A stretch of 64,000 bases of DNA from CAVSRC01 sp963830205. Its GTDB lineage: Bacteria; Pseudomonadota; Alphaproteobacteria; Rhizobiales; Kaistiaceae. Positions 27,207 to 35,402 of this stretch are shown one piece after another. The translations under genes were made by a program, and so were the position numbers. The stretch lies in assembly GCA_963830205.1 (NCBI GenBank), contig CAWHLP010000015.1:67475-131474 (forward strand), given 5' to 3'. How positions within the stretch are numbered: the first letter of the stretch is position 1; each line of letters starts with the position of its first letter. The notes under the pieces are model-generated. The model saw only the letters and a program-made list of their open reading frames with translations. It had not been told where the DNA came from and ran no database searches.

Positions 27207-28032
27207 CGATCTTTTCGGCCTGGGCGGGCGACAGCTGGTCGCGCCAGCCGCCGACGATCCCGCGGCGGAAGAAGTTGTCCGTCGAACCCGCCGGCCCCGT
27301 GATGCCGAATTCGCTCTGCTGCTGCTTGAGACGGCCGAAGGACGACAGGCGGATCGCCCGTTCGAGCTGGGCATCGGCTGGGTTGATCGATACGTGGCTG
27401 GCGATCGACCGGAACTTGCCCATCGGATTGGAGAGCAGGTCCTCGTAGCGGGCAACCAGCACCTCGGGACGCGCTGGCGTCGTCCACGATTCGACGTTGC
27501 GGCTCCAGGAACTGACCACCTCACGCGCCCCGTTGGCCGGCACGTAGTCCGCGGCAGCCATGATCTCGATCGTGGTGTCGAGCGTCCATCCGAGGTGGGC
27601 CGCCAGCGAGCAGGCGACGTCGCGCGGGTCGCGCACCAGATAGACGGCGGCCTTGGTGACGCGGGTATTGATGGTCGGCGTGCCGTTGACGTTGGCCAGC
27701 ACCAGATGGGTCTTGACGAAGAACGACGAGCGCTCGCGGTCGAGCATGGCCTGCTGGACGCGCGGCCGGGCCGCGGCGACCTGGGGAAAGCTCTCGCGCG
27801 CCATGGGGTTCTCGACGAATGGCAGGAAATTCGCCGGCTCGGCCTCCCACTGGGAGTACTTGCCGATGCCGGTGATCTTGATGTCTTCGTCGGCGACCCC
27901 CTGCATCACCTCGAGCAGGCTGTGGATGAAGAACCTCAGCCAGGTGTTGCCCGAGCGCGGATAGGAGGCAAGCCAGACGATCCCCTTGCGGGGCGCCGGC
28001 GGAGCGGGACGTGGAAAGGATGCAAGTGCCAT
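27154..28032 (-). CDS. Sulfotransferase-fold protein 1
   Basis: A 292-residue cytosolic sulfotransferase-like protein that should use PAPS to sulfate an unknown acceptor. The 5' phosphosulfate loop is IVWLASYPRSGNTWLRFF (about 17-34). A 3' phosphate motif appears as AAVYLVRDPRDVACSLAAHL, and a C-terminal FFRRGIVGGWRDQLSPAQ matches the family's RKGxxGDWK. The start at 28032 is chosen because the longer frame to 28281 runs through tRNA-Ser. It is divergent from a clear paralogue at 28370, with the tRNA between them. Confidence 0.85.
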   Translation of the reverse strand: MALASFPRPAPPAPRKGIVWLASYPRSGNTWLRFFIHSLLEVMQGVADEDIKITGIGKYSQWEAEPANFLPFVENPMARESFPQVAAARPRVQQAMLDRERSSFFVKTHLVLANVNGTPTINTRVTKAAVYLVRDPRDVACSLAAHLGWTLDTTIEIMAAADYVPANGAREVVSSWSRNVESWTTPARPEVLVARYEDLLSNPMGKFRSIASHVSINPADAQLERAIRLSSFGRLKQQQSEFGITGPAGSTDNFFRRGIVGGWRDQLSPAQAEKIVTDHREQMARFGYLAGD

Positions 28033-28057
28033 GACTGCCAGTGCGAAAAGGGTCTGG

Positions 28058-28147
28058 CGGAGAGGATGGGATTCGAACCCACGATACGGTTTTTGACCGT
28101 ATACCCGCTTAGCAGGCGGGCGCCTTCGACCACTCGGCCACCTCTCC
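28058..28147 (-). tRNA. tRNA-Ser (anticodon GCU)
   Basis: A complete class II tRNA on the minus strand. The acceptor arms pair GGAGAGG (28141-28147) with CCTCTCC (28059-28065), and the discriminator G is at 28058. The anticodon stem CCCGC/GCGGG encloses CTGCTAA, anticodon GCT at 28111-28113, which reads AGC and AGU serine codons. A long variable arm (ACGGT...ACCGT) and the GGTTCGAATCC T-loop confirm serine identity. No CCA is encoded. Confidence 0.96.
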
Positions 28148-28369
28148 CTGGCTTCGCAATAGCCGAGCCTGCGCCGTGCGGGCAAGGGAATATCTGAATT
28201 TGCCGCCATGTGGGGGCGGGCGGGGGAGCCCCGCTTGTCGCCGCGGACCCCGGCGAATCGCCGAGCAAGCCCGATTTCCACGGTCCGCCAAAGGTTTCGG
28301 TTGCCCGGCCCGTCGTGCTTGCGCTAACGCCAGTCCCACCCGAGCACTGCAGATAAAGGCCGAGCCGCC

Positions 28370-29260
28370 ATGAGTGTTGCTGATCCGAAGGCCCCCAAGG
28401 GGATCGTCTGGGTCGCCTCCTATCCCAAGTCCGGGAATACCTGGATGCGGGTCTTCCTCTACCATCTGGTCCGGATTGTCGGGGGCCATGAGGGTGACGC
28501 CGACGATCTCAACAACCTCCAGCGGATCGGCGGTGCCGAGGCGGGGCGGCTCGATCTCTACGAGCGCTTCCTGGGAAGGGCGGTCGTCGAGGCCCCCTTC
28601 GAACAGGTCGCCGCCGCCCGCCCGAGGGTTCAGGCAGCCATTGCGGCCGAAGCCGAGGGAATCGTCTTCAGCAAGACGCACACCGCCCTCGGTGTCGCCG
28701 CCGGCGCGCCGACAATCGATTTCGCCTCGACCGCCGGCGCCATCTACGTGGTGCGCAATCCGCTCGACCTCGTCGGCTCGCTGAGCGCCCATTTCGGCTT
28801 CACCCTGGACGAAGCCATCGACCGGATGGCCCTGGAAAACTGCGTTTTCACGCCGAGCAGTGCACTGGCGCCCGAGTTCTGGGGCTCGTGGAGCCAGAAC
28901 GTCGGGAGCTGGACCGGCCAGCAGAACCCAGGAATCCTGCCGGTGCGCTACGAGGACATGCTGTCGATGCCGAAGGCGGTCTTCCGCACGGTGGCGAACT
29001 TCGTCGGCCAGCCGGCAACCGACCAGCAGCTGTCGACCGCGATTCGCCTGTCCTCGTTCAAGCGGCTCAAGGACATCGAACGGGAGCGCGGATTCGCCGA
29101 GGCGGTTCGCGAAGGCCAGCCGTTCTTCCGCGGCGGCCGGGCCGGCGGTTGGCGCGGGGAACTGTCCAAGGAACAGATTGCCCGGGTCGTGGCCGCCCAC
29201 CGGGACCAGATGGGCCGAGTCGGCTATCTCACCGACGAACTGGCGCGGCTGGTCAACTGA
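28370..29260 (+). CDS. Sulfotransferase-fold protein 2
   Basis: A 296-residue paralogue of the 27154-28032 protein, with the same layout: PAPS loop GIVWVASYPKSGNTWMRVF near residues 11-29, EGIVFSKTHTALG, AIYVVRNPLDLVGSLSAHF, and C-terminal FFRGGRAGGWRGELSKEQ. Both lack a signal peptide. The pair diverges around tRNA-Ser, so it arose by an inverted duplication or by two insertions. The acceptor is unknown; an exopolysaccharide or lipid headgroup is a guess. No PAPS synthesis genes lie in this window. Confidence 0.85.
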   Translation: MSVADPKAPKGIVWVASYPKSGNTWMRVFLYHLVRIVGGHEGDADDLNNLQRIGGAEAGRLDLYERFLGRAVVEAPFEQVAAARPRVQAAIAAEAEGIVFSKTHTALGVAAGAPTIDFASTAGAIYVVRNPLDLVGSLSAHFGFTLDEAIDRMALENCVFTPSSALAPEFWGSWSQNVGSWTGQQNPGILPVRYEDMLSMPKAVFRTVANFVGQPATDQQLSTAIRLSSFKRLKDIERERGFAEAVREGQPFFRGGRAGGWRGELSKEQIARVVAAHRDQMGRVGYLTDELARLVN

Positions 29261-29731
29261 TACGTCGGACGATTCCCGATTGGGACAACGTTTTGCGACT
29301 CCCCATGGCGGGCGCCCGGCCGATACAACCTGAGCTAATTGCGATTGATGGGACGGCGGCGGTCCGCGACACCGGCCGGGACCCTGGGTTCTTTACGGGA
29401 TTTCAACAATTCGGTGCGTCTCACCGGTGTCTCACAATGCCCGCCTTTCGGTTCGTGATTATTTTGCCACGGCGCCGACAAAATGGACACGAACGCCCTG
29501 TTTCCAAGCGTTTTCGCATTGCGACGGTATGCCGTTTCGATATGGTGCGACTCGCGAAACGCGGGCACCCCGCGTGACGTGTTGGCAGGCGGATCACCCT
29601 GGGGTGGTGGAAATATCCGGGCCAACTCGCGGGGAACGGGACAGTCGAGCGGGCGCTCACAAGACCGGAAACTTCCGGGAGCAACGGCGAGAAAGAACCT
29701 GCCCCTTGGAACATGGTTTGGAGGTCAGGAT
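29261..29731. promoter_or_regulatory. Long leader region of the porin gene
   Basis: A 471-base gap before the porin gene with no convincing gene. A region of lower GC and T-rich words near 29400-29540 may hold the promoter, and GGAGGTCAGG (29720-29729) is the porin ribosome site. A long untranslated leader is common for such porins, but no specific structure can be named. Confidence 0.4.
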
Positions 29732-30842
29732 ATGAAGCTTAAGACCTTACTTCTCAGCTCCGCCGCCGCTTTTGCGGTCGTTGGTGGCGCTCAGGCGGCC
29801 GATCTGTCGGTTGCCGAGCCGGTCGACTACGTCAAGGTTTGCGACGCTTTCGGCGCTGGCTACTGGTACATCCCGGGCACCGACACCTGCATCAAGATCG
29901 GTGGCCTGGTCCGTATGGACATCGTCTTCCACAGCAACAAGACCGTTGACTACGTCGGTAGCCACTCGGCCAGCTGGGAATTCGCGACCGAGGCGCATGT
30001 GAACGTCACCGCCAAGTCGATGACCGAATATGGCCCGCTCACGGCTTTCATGGAACTGCGTGCCCAGTCGAACAACAACGACAAGTCGAACCATTGGGTG
30101 TCCGCTACTGGCGCCGATACTGGTAAGTACGGTGCCTATCTCGACACCGCTTACCTCGAGCTCGGCATGCTCCTGGTCGGCCGTACCGGGTCGGTCTACG
30201 ACTACTCCGGCGGCTTCAACTGGGATTGGGCGAACTACAACTCCGACTCCGGCGCCGATCAGGTTCGCCTGACCTGGGCGATGAGCGGCTTCGGCATCCA
30301 GCTGGCCATCGAAGATCCGCGCGATCGTTGGGGCTCGAGCCTGTCGCAGAGCTACAGCATGCCGAACGTCGTCGGCAACATCTCGTGGTCGCAGGGCAAA
30401 TGGTCTGCCCAGCTGTCCGGCGGCTTCGCCGAGACCACGTTCGGCAGCGGCTTCGGCGCTCAGATCGGCACGACCATCAAGCTCGACTCCATCGCTCCTG
30501 GCGATGCGTTGATGCTGAAGACGGCCTGGGCCCAGAACCAGGTGTGGAGCTTCGCGGCTTCGACCGGCCCGACCGGCGATACGAAGGGTAGCGTGTGGAG
30601 CGCGGCTGCGTCGTTCCAGCACTTCTGGTCTCCGATGCTGTCGTCGGCGGTCACCTTCCAGTACTTCAACGAGAGTGGCGCCAACACGGGCAATAACTAC
30701 AACGCCTACTCGATCGCGGGCAACTTGGTGTGGTCTCCGGTCACCAACTTCTATCGCTGGTGTCGAGGGCGGCTACAGCAAGTACAGCAATGCTTCGACC
30801 GGCACCTGGGGCGTCAAGATCCGCTTGCAGCGTAGCTGGTAG
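29732..30842 (+). CDS. Rhizobiales-type outer-membrane porin, frameshifted near the end
   Basis: A trimeric 16-strand porin of the alphaproteobacterial Porin_2 group. MKLKTLLLSSAAAFAVVGGA is the signal peptide, then AADLSVAEPVDYVKVCDAFG and the Cys pair VCDAFGAGYWYIPGTDTCIK typical of Rhizobiales porins. Codon choice is unlike the neighbours, with more T-ending codons, as expected for a very highly expressed gene. The given frame ends at 30835 with a wrong tail. One extra T at about 30749 shifts it; the corrected end is GVEGGYSKYS...GTWGVKIRLQRSW with a stop at 30842. The C-terminal aromatic residue is needed for outer-membrane assembly, so the correction is convincing. Confidence 0.9.
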
Positions 30843-30886
30843 TCCGGGCGAGCCGCTAAGGCTCATCTGACGAACTGATCATGGGG

Positions 30887-30921
30887 ACCCGGCGGGGCAA
30901 TCCGCCGGGTTCCTGCTTTTT
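30887..30921 (+). terminator. Rho-independent terminator of the porin gene
   Basis: Perfect stem ACCCGGCGG (30887-30895) with CCGCCGGGT (30902-30910), a six-base loop, then a T-rich tail TCCTGCTTTTT. It lies 45 bases after the corrected porin stop. Confidence 0.85.
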
Positions 30922-31191
30922 GGGCTGGACACGTCCGCCCCGCCTGTTGCCCGGTCCCCCTGCGGCCAAGTTGGCGGGCAAATGCCTTGCGGCGGCGTGT
31001 GAGGGTGCCCTCGCGGCCTTCGATCGCCATGATCAAGGCACGAAAAGGCCGTCTTCACGTGCTCCGGATCGCTTGACGGCATGTGGATGAAGATGGCATC
31101 CGGTAAGTGGATGTGCGGCCGGCCAAGCGTGGAACCAGGGGCGGGTCTGCGGCGGTCTGCCGCCAGGTGCTGAACGCGGGAAACGTGCGGC
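30922..31191. other. Intergenic region before the OmpA operon
   Basis: About 270 bases between the porin terminator and the OmpA-domain gene. I see no gene or strong structure; the promoter of the three-gene operon should be here. Confidence 0.4.
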
Positions 31192-33324
31192 ATGAACTGG
31201 CAGAGGTGGATTCGCCCCGGGCTGGTGACGACGATTCTGGTCGCCGTGATTGCCGTCATTGTCCGAACCGGATCGATCGAGCGTGAGTTGGTGGGCGAGG
31301 TCAACGCCAAGCTGACCGCCCAGGGACAGGCGTGGGCAACCGCTGACGCCTCGGCCCGCGACGTCACCATCAAGGGCGTTGCGCCGACACCGGAATCGCA
31401 GCAGGCGGCGATCCGCCTGGCACAGACGGCGCCCGGCGTGCACTCGGTGACGGATCGCACCAGCCTTCTGCCGATCGCCGCGCCCTATGTCTGGAACGCG
31501 CACCGCACCGGTCGCAAGGTGACGCTGACCGGCTCGGTGCCCTCGGAAGGTTTGCGCGGGTCGCTTCTGGCGGCTGCCAGGCGCGCTTTGCCGCAGGCGG
31601 AGATCGTCGACCAGATGGTGCCGGCCCGCGGCGCGCCGGATGCGTTCAGCCCGGCCGTGGCCTTCTCGCTGCTGCGCCTTGCCGACCTCAACGAGGGAAC
31701 CGTCACGCTGACCGATTCGACGCTTGTCGTTCAGGGCGTGGCGCGCGACGCCCAGGCCTATGCCACGGCACTGAAGGCGATCCACGACGATGTCCCGGCT
31801 GGTATCAAGCTGGGGCCGGTCGAGGTCCAGCCAGCGCGTGCCGACCCGTTCGTGTGGTCGGCGAATTTCGACGGTTCATCGGTCGTGCTGGCCGGCTACG
31901 TCCCCAACGACGTCGTGCGCGAGGCGCTGGTGGCGGCGGCCAAGGAGACGCTGCCCGGCGTGCCGGTCGACGACCGGGCGGCGATCGCTTCGGGCGATCC
32001 GCCGGGTTTCGAAGAGGCGGCGACCTTCGCCCTCACGGCGCTCAACCGGCTGAGCAAGGGCGGGGTGACCCTCGACGGGCTCAAGCTGGACGTCGCCGGC
32101 GAGGCCAAGACGGTCGATGACTATGAGGCCGTGCTCGCCAGCCTCGGCGGCTCGCTGCCCCAGGGGATGCAGGTGGTCGACACCGAGATCACGCCGGCGA
32201 CGGTTTCGCCCTATTTCTGGAAGGCCGAGCGGGTCGACGGTCGTGTGGTGCTCAGCGGTTATGTCCCGAGCCCGCAGAACCGGGCCGAGGTCACGGCGCT
32301 GACGCAATCGCTGTTCGCGGGCGTCGCCATCGACCAGAAGGTGCGGATTGCCATCGGTGGACCGCGCATGGACTGGCTGGGTGCCATCAAGTTCGCTCTC
32401 GGCCAACTCGCGCAATTGAGCCGCGGCTCGGTCGAACTCGGCGACATGACCTATTCCGTCGCCGGCGAAGCGGCGACCTCAGGCGCCTTCGTCGCACTGA
32501 CCGACGTGACCGCGCGCACCCTGCCGGCAAGCCTGACCCTGAAGCAGGCCGACATCGTGCCGCCGCATGTGTCGCCCTACGGCTTCGCCGCCGAACGGCA
32601 GGGCACCGGCATCGTGCTCAGCGGTGATGTCGCCAGCGCGGTGCAACATCAGCAGATTCTGGACGTGGTCCATCGCAAGTTCGGAGCCGTTGCGGTCGAC
32701 GATCATCTGACCTTTGCCAGCGGTGCTCCGGACGGCTTTGCCGGCGCCACCGAAGCGGTGCTGCAGGCGCTCAGCCGCCTGTCGGGAGGACGGGCGACGA
32801 TCGTCGACAGCGCTGTGACGATCACCGGCAATACCTATTATCCTGCGGCGATGGACGAGATTGCCGGGGAGCTCAAGTCGGGATTGCCGGACGGGTTCAC
32901 GATTGGAGCGGATAGCATCGCCGCGCGGCAGGGCGACCAACCGGTCAGCGCCGACCAGTGCCGCGACCTGATGCAGACCGTGCTCAAGTCGGGCGGCATC
33001 GGGTTCGATGGCGGCAAGGCCGAATTGACCGAGGACAGCGAAGGCGTCCTCGACCGCGCCTCGGCGATCATCACACGCTGCCCTGAAGCCGGCGTCGAGG
33101 TGGGGGCGCACAGCGATTCGGATGGCTCGGCCTCGCGCAACCGCGACCTGACGCAGTCGCGCGCCGAGACCATTGTCGAGTATCTTGTGGCGGCCGGCGT
33201 CCAGCGTGAGCGCCTGACTGCGGTGGGATACGGCGAGACCAAGCCGATCGCCGACAACACGACGGCGGCGGGCAAGGCCGCCAACCGGCGCATCGAGTTC
33301 ACCTTCAGCGAGCCGGCGGGGTGA
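31192..33324 (+). CDS. OmpA-domain envelope protein with four repeated domains
   Basis: A 710-residue protein anchored by one N-terminal membrane segment (LVTTILVAVIAVIV, about 11-24) and facing the periplasm. Four repeats of about 120-150 residues follow, each starting PYVW/PFVW/PYFW/PYGF, then a VxLxG(Y/S)VPS strand and a second BON-like half ending VVxGxA. The C-terminal about 110 residues are an OmpA peptidoglycan-binding domain (VEVGAHSDSDGSASRNRDLTQSR, LTAVGYGETKPIADN). BON plus OmpA architectures bind membranes and wall. Its stop overlaps the next start, so it leads an operon with a 48-residue membrane protein and a helix-hairpin-helix protein. The exact role is unknown. Confidence 0.83.
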   Translation: MNWQRWIRPGLVTTILVAVIAVIVRTGSIERELVGEVNAKLTAQGQAWATADASARDVTIKGVAPTPESQQAAIRLAQTAPGVHSVTDRTSLLPIAAPYVWNAHRTGRKVTLTGSVPSEGLRGSLLAAARRALPQAEIVDQMVPARGAPDAFSPAVAFSLLRLADLNEGTVTLTDSTLVVQGVARDAQAYATALKAIHDDVPAGIKLGPVEVQPARADPFVWSANFDGSSVVLAGYVPNDVVREALVAAAKETLPGVPVDDRAAIASGDPPGFEEAATFALTALNRLSKGGVTLDGLKLDVAGEAKTVDDYEAVLASLGGSLPQGMQVVDTEITPATVSPYFWKAERVDGRVVLSGYVPSPQNRAEVTALTQSLFAGVAIDQKVRIAIGGPRMDWLGAIKFALGQLAQLSRGSVELGDMTYSVAGEAATSGAFVALTDVTARTLPASLTLKQADIVPPHVSPYGFAAERQGTGIVLSGDVASAVQHQQILDVVHRKFGAVAVDDHLTFASGAPDGFAGATEAVLQALSRLSGGRATIVDSAVTITGNTYYPAAMDEIAGELKSGLPDGFTIGADSIAARQGDQPVSADQCRDLMQTVLKSGGIGFDGGKAELTEDSEGVLDRASAIITRCPEAGVEVGAHSDSDGSASRNRDLTQSRAETIVEYLVAAGVQRERLTAVGYGETKPIADNTTAAGKAANRRIEFTFSEPAG

Positions 33325-33470
33325 TGACCATGCTTTTCGTAATCGCAGCCTATTGGCCATTCCTGCTGATCATGCTGCTGATCGGCGCCGCCGTCGGCTG
33401 GTGGTACCAGGATCCCCGCGCCGTGGACGATCTCACGGCGTGGCTGGAGCGGGAGCCCGACGAGCCGTGA
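33324..33470 (+). CDS. 48-residue single-pass membrane protein
   Basis: A small protein, MTMLFVIAAYWPFLLIMLLI onward, with one strong membrane helix (about 3-25) and an acidic tail WYQDPRAVDDLTAWLEREPDEP. Its ATG shares bases with the TGA of the OmpA-domain gene, and its TGA overlaps the GTG of the next gene, so all three are coupled. Too short for usual gene callers, but the coupling and the helix make it credible. No family name known to me. Confidence 0.7.
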   Translation: MTMLFVIAAYWPFLLIMLLIGAAVGWWYQDPRAVDDLTAWLEREPDEP

Positions 33471-34337
33471 TCTGGCACTTCTTCGAAGTGTGGGCGCTCA
33501 TGGTTGTGGCGTTCGCCATCGGCTGCCCGCTCGGCGCGGTGACCTACCGGCTGGTCGCCGAGAGCCCCCTTGGCGATCTGCAAGGGGACTTCGCCGACGT
33601 GGTCGGCGATCTGGTCGATGGCATCAAGAGCCGACTCGGCATCGGGCCGGTGTGGCGGCCGGAATACCGCCGCCTGATCGAGCGCCACGACGCGGAGGAA
33701 AGGCAGGATCACGGCAGCCTCAGGCCCGCAGCCGCCGCTCGGCAGGAGCGTCTGCCTGCCCGGCGGCGTGCCGATGATCAGCGATCGGTCCGGCGAGACG
33801 GATGCGGACATATTCGGCGGTACTGAGGCGGCCGAGGACTTTGCGGAGATCCCATCGGGCTCGGTGGACGACTTGGTCGAGAGCGGGGAAGCCGCCATGG
33901 CGCGGCCGATGGCGCTGGCCGCGCCACGCAACGGCGTGCCAGACGACCTGCAGCGCATCCGCGGCATCGGCCGGCGGATCGAGCAGCGCCTCAATGCACT
34001 CGGCATCTACCATTTCGGACAGATCGCCGCGTGGACCCCGGCTGAGATGCGCTGGGTGGCCCAGCAGCTCGCCTTCCCGGATCGCATCGATCGCGACGAC
34101 TGGACCGGCCAGGCCATCGTTCTGGCGGCCGGTGGCAATACCGGCTTCGTCAAGTCGGCCAACCGTCGGCGTACGCGACGGCAGGAGCGGGCATTCGCCG
34201 AGGTGGCACGACGCGAGGCCGAGGCGGCGAAGCGTGCGGCCAGGGACAACACGATCGCTCCCGAGAGCGGGGAAGTGGGCGAAGAGGACGTGGCCCTCGG
34301 AGATGAGGGCGCCGAGGGCGAGAGAAGGACGGACTAG
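33467..34337 (+). CDS. Membrane protein with helix-hairpin-helix domain, frameshifted as sequenced
   Basis: Two frames make one protein of about 289 residues. From GTG 33467 it reads one membrane helix (VWALMVVAFAIGCPLGAVTY) and an amphipathic cytoplasmic stretch to about RLIERHDAEERQ. Between about 33690 and 33722 the frame shifts; the other frame gives VCLPGGVPMISDRSGETDAD and a helix-hairpin-helix unit VPDDLQRIRGIGRRIEQRLN with LGIYHFGQIAAWTPAEMRWV, then a charged tail. HHH units of this type are found fused to many Rhizobiales proteins and are thought to bind protein or DNA. It ends the OmpA operon and overlaps the convergent hydrolase gene by four bases. Confidence 0.7.
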
Positions 34338-35371
34338 ACGGTCTTCTCGGGGTCCGGTGCCTCGGGCGCGGTGACTGCGTCAAGATCGAAGCGCGCTTCC
34401 TCGCGCGGCATGACCGCATCGACCGGCGGGCCATTTCCTTCGACGGCGGTGACGAAGGCGGAAATCCGGGCGAGCAGCTGTCCGTAGCGGAGCAGCGGCG
34501 CATGTCCCTCGCCGGCGACGGTGACGGTCTCGACCTTGGAATGTTCCTCGGTCATGCGGGCCACGGTCTCGGCCGACAGCATGTCGGAATTCTCGCCGCG
34601 GATGGAGAGGATCGGGATCGGCCTGAGCGCGCGGAATTCCTCCCACATCGCCGGCAGGGGCTGGTCCAGTTCGAGGCCGTCGAAGGCCTGGGCCAGCTTG
34701 GCGTCGTAGGCGCCGACCGGCCCGTCGCCCTCATCGTTGAAGGTCAGGCGGGCATAGTAGTCCCAGTCAACGTCGCGCCAGGCCGGGAAGCCGGCGCCGT
34801 GGATGCGCTTCAGCAGATGGGCGGCATCGGCCCAGTCGTCGGGCAGCGGCGTGCGCCCGGCATAGGTCTTGATGCGGGCCAGGCCCTGCACTTCGATGAC
34901 CGGCCCGACATCGTTGAGCACCAGGCCGGCGACGGTGGCCGGCCGCGCCAGCCCCATCAGCATGCCGATGATGCCGCCGCGCGAGGTGCCGACGACCACG
35001 GCGCGGGGAATGTTGAGCGCGGCCATGCCGTCGAGCACGTCGTTCATCTCGGTGAGCGGGTTGTAGCTCTCAGCGCTCGCTGCCCATTGCGACCGGCCGC
35101 GGCCGCGATAGTCGAACGCGACCACCCGGCGCGGCCGGTGGCGGTGGGCCGACAGGTGGACGGCAAGCTCGTGGAAATCGCGGCTGTCGCGCGTGAAACC
35201 GGCCAGGCAGACGACGGGCAGCCAGGGTGACAGCGGATTGCCGTAGTCGCGGGCCGACAGCTTGAGGCCGTCGGAACTCGTGTAGATCGCCTCGCGGAAG
35301 GTCGGCTGAACCGGCGCTTCGCTCTCTTCGCTGGCGTCGGGGGGACTGTCTGGGCGGGGTTTGCGGGCCAT
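34334..35371 (-). CDS. Alpha/beta-fold hydrolase
   Basis: A 345-residue alpha/beta hydrolase. The nucleophile elbow is VVVGTSRGGIIG (Ser near 127), an oxyanion stretch VVCLAGFTRDSRDF lies near residues 53-66, and the likely acid and His are in ILSIRGENSDML and VAGEGHAPLL. GFDYRGRGRS-like AFDYRGRGRSQW is seen at about 85-96. There is no signal peptide. Substrate unknown; the fold covers esterases, lactonases and haloalkane enzymes. It stands alone between the OmpA operon and the lytic transglycosylase. Confidence 0.85.
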   Translation of the reverse strand: MARKPRPDSPPDASEESEAPVQPTFREAIYTSSDGLKLSARDYGNPLSPWLPVVCLAGFTRDSRDFHELAVHLSAHRHRPRRVVAFDYRGRGRSQWAASAESYNPLTEMNDVLDGMAALNIPRAVVVGTSRGGIIGMLMGLARPATVAGLVLNDVGPVIEVQGLARIKTYAGRTPLPDDWADAAHLLKRIHGAGFPAWRDVDWDYYARLTFNDEGDGPVGAYDAKLAQAFDGLELDQPLPAMWEEFRALRPIPILSIRGENSDMLSAETVARMTEEHSKVETVTVAGEGHAPLLRYGQLLARISAFVTAVEGNGPPVDAVMPREEARFDLDAVTAPEAPDPEKTV

Positions 35372-35402
35372 GGGGCGATATCAGCCGGCACCCCGGCCGG
35401 CG

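Noticed and set aside
28033..28281. N-terminal extension of the sulfotransferase 1 frame
   Set aside because: It runs through tRNA-Ser, so the start at 28032 is used instead.
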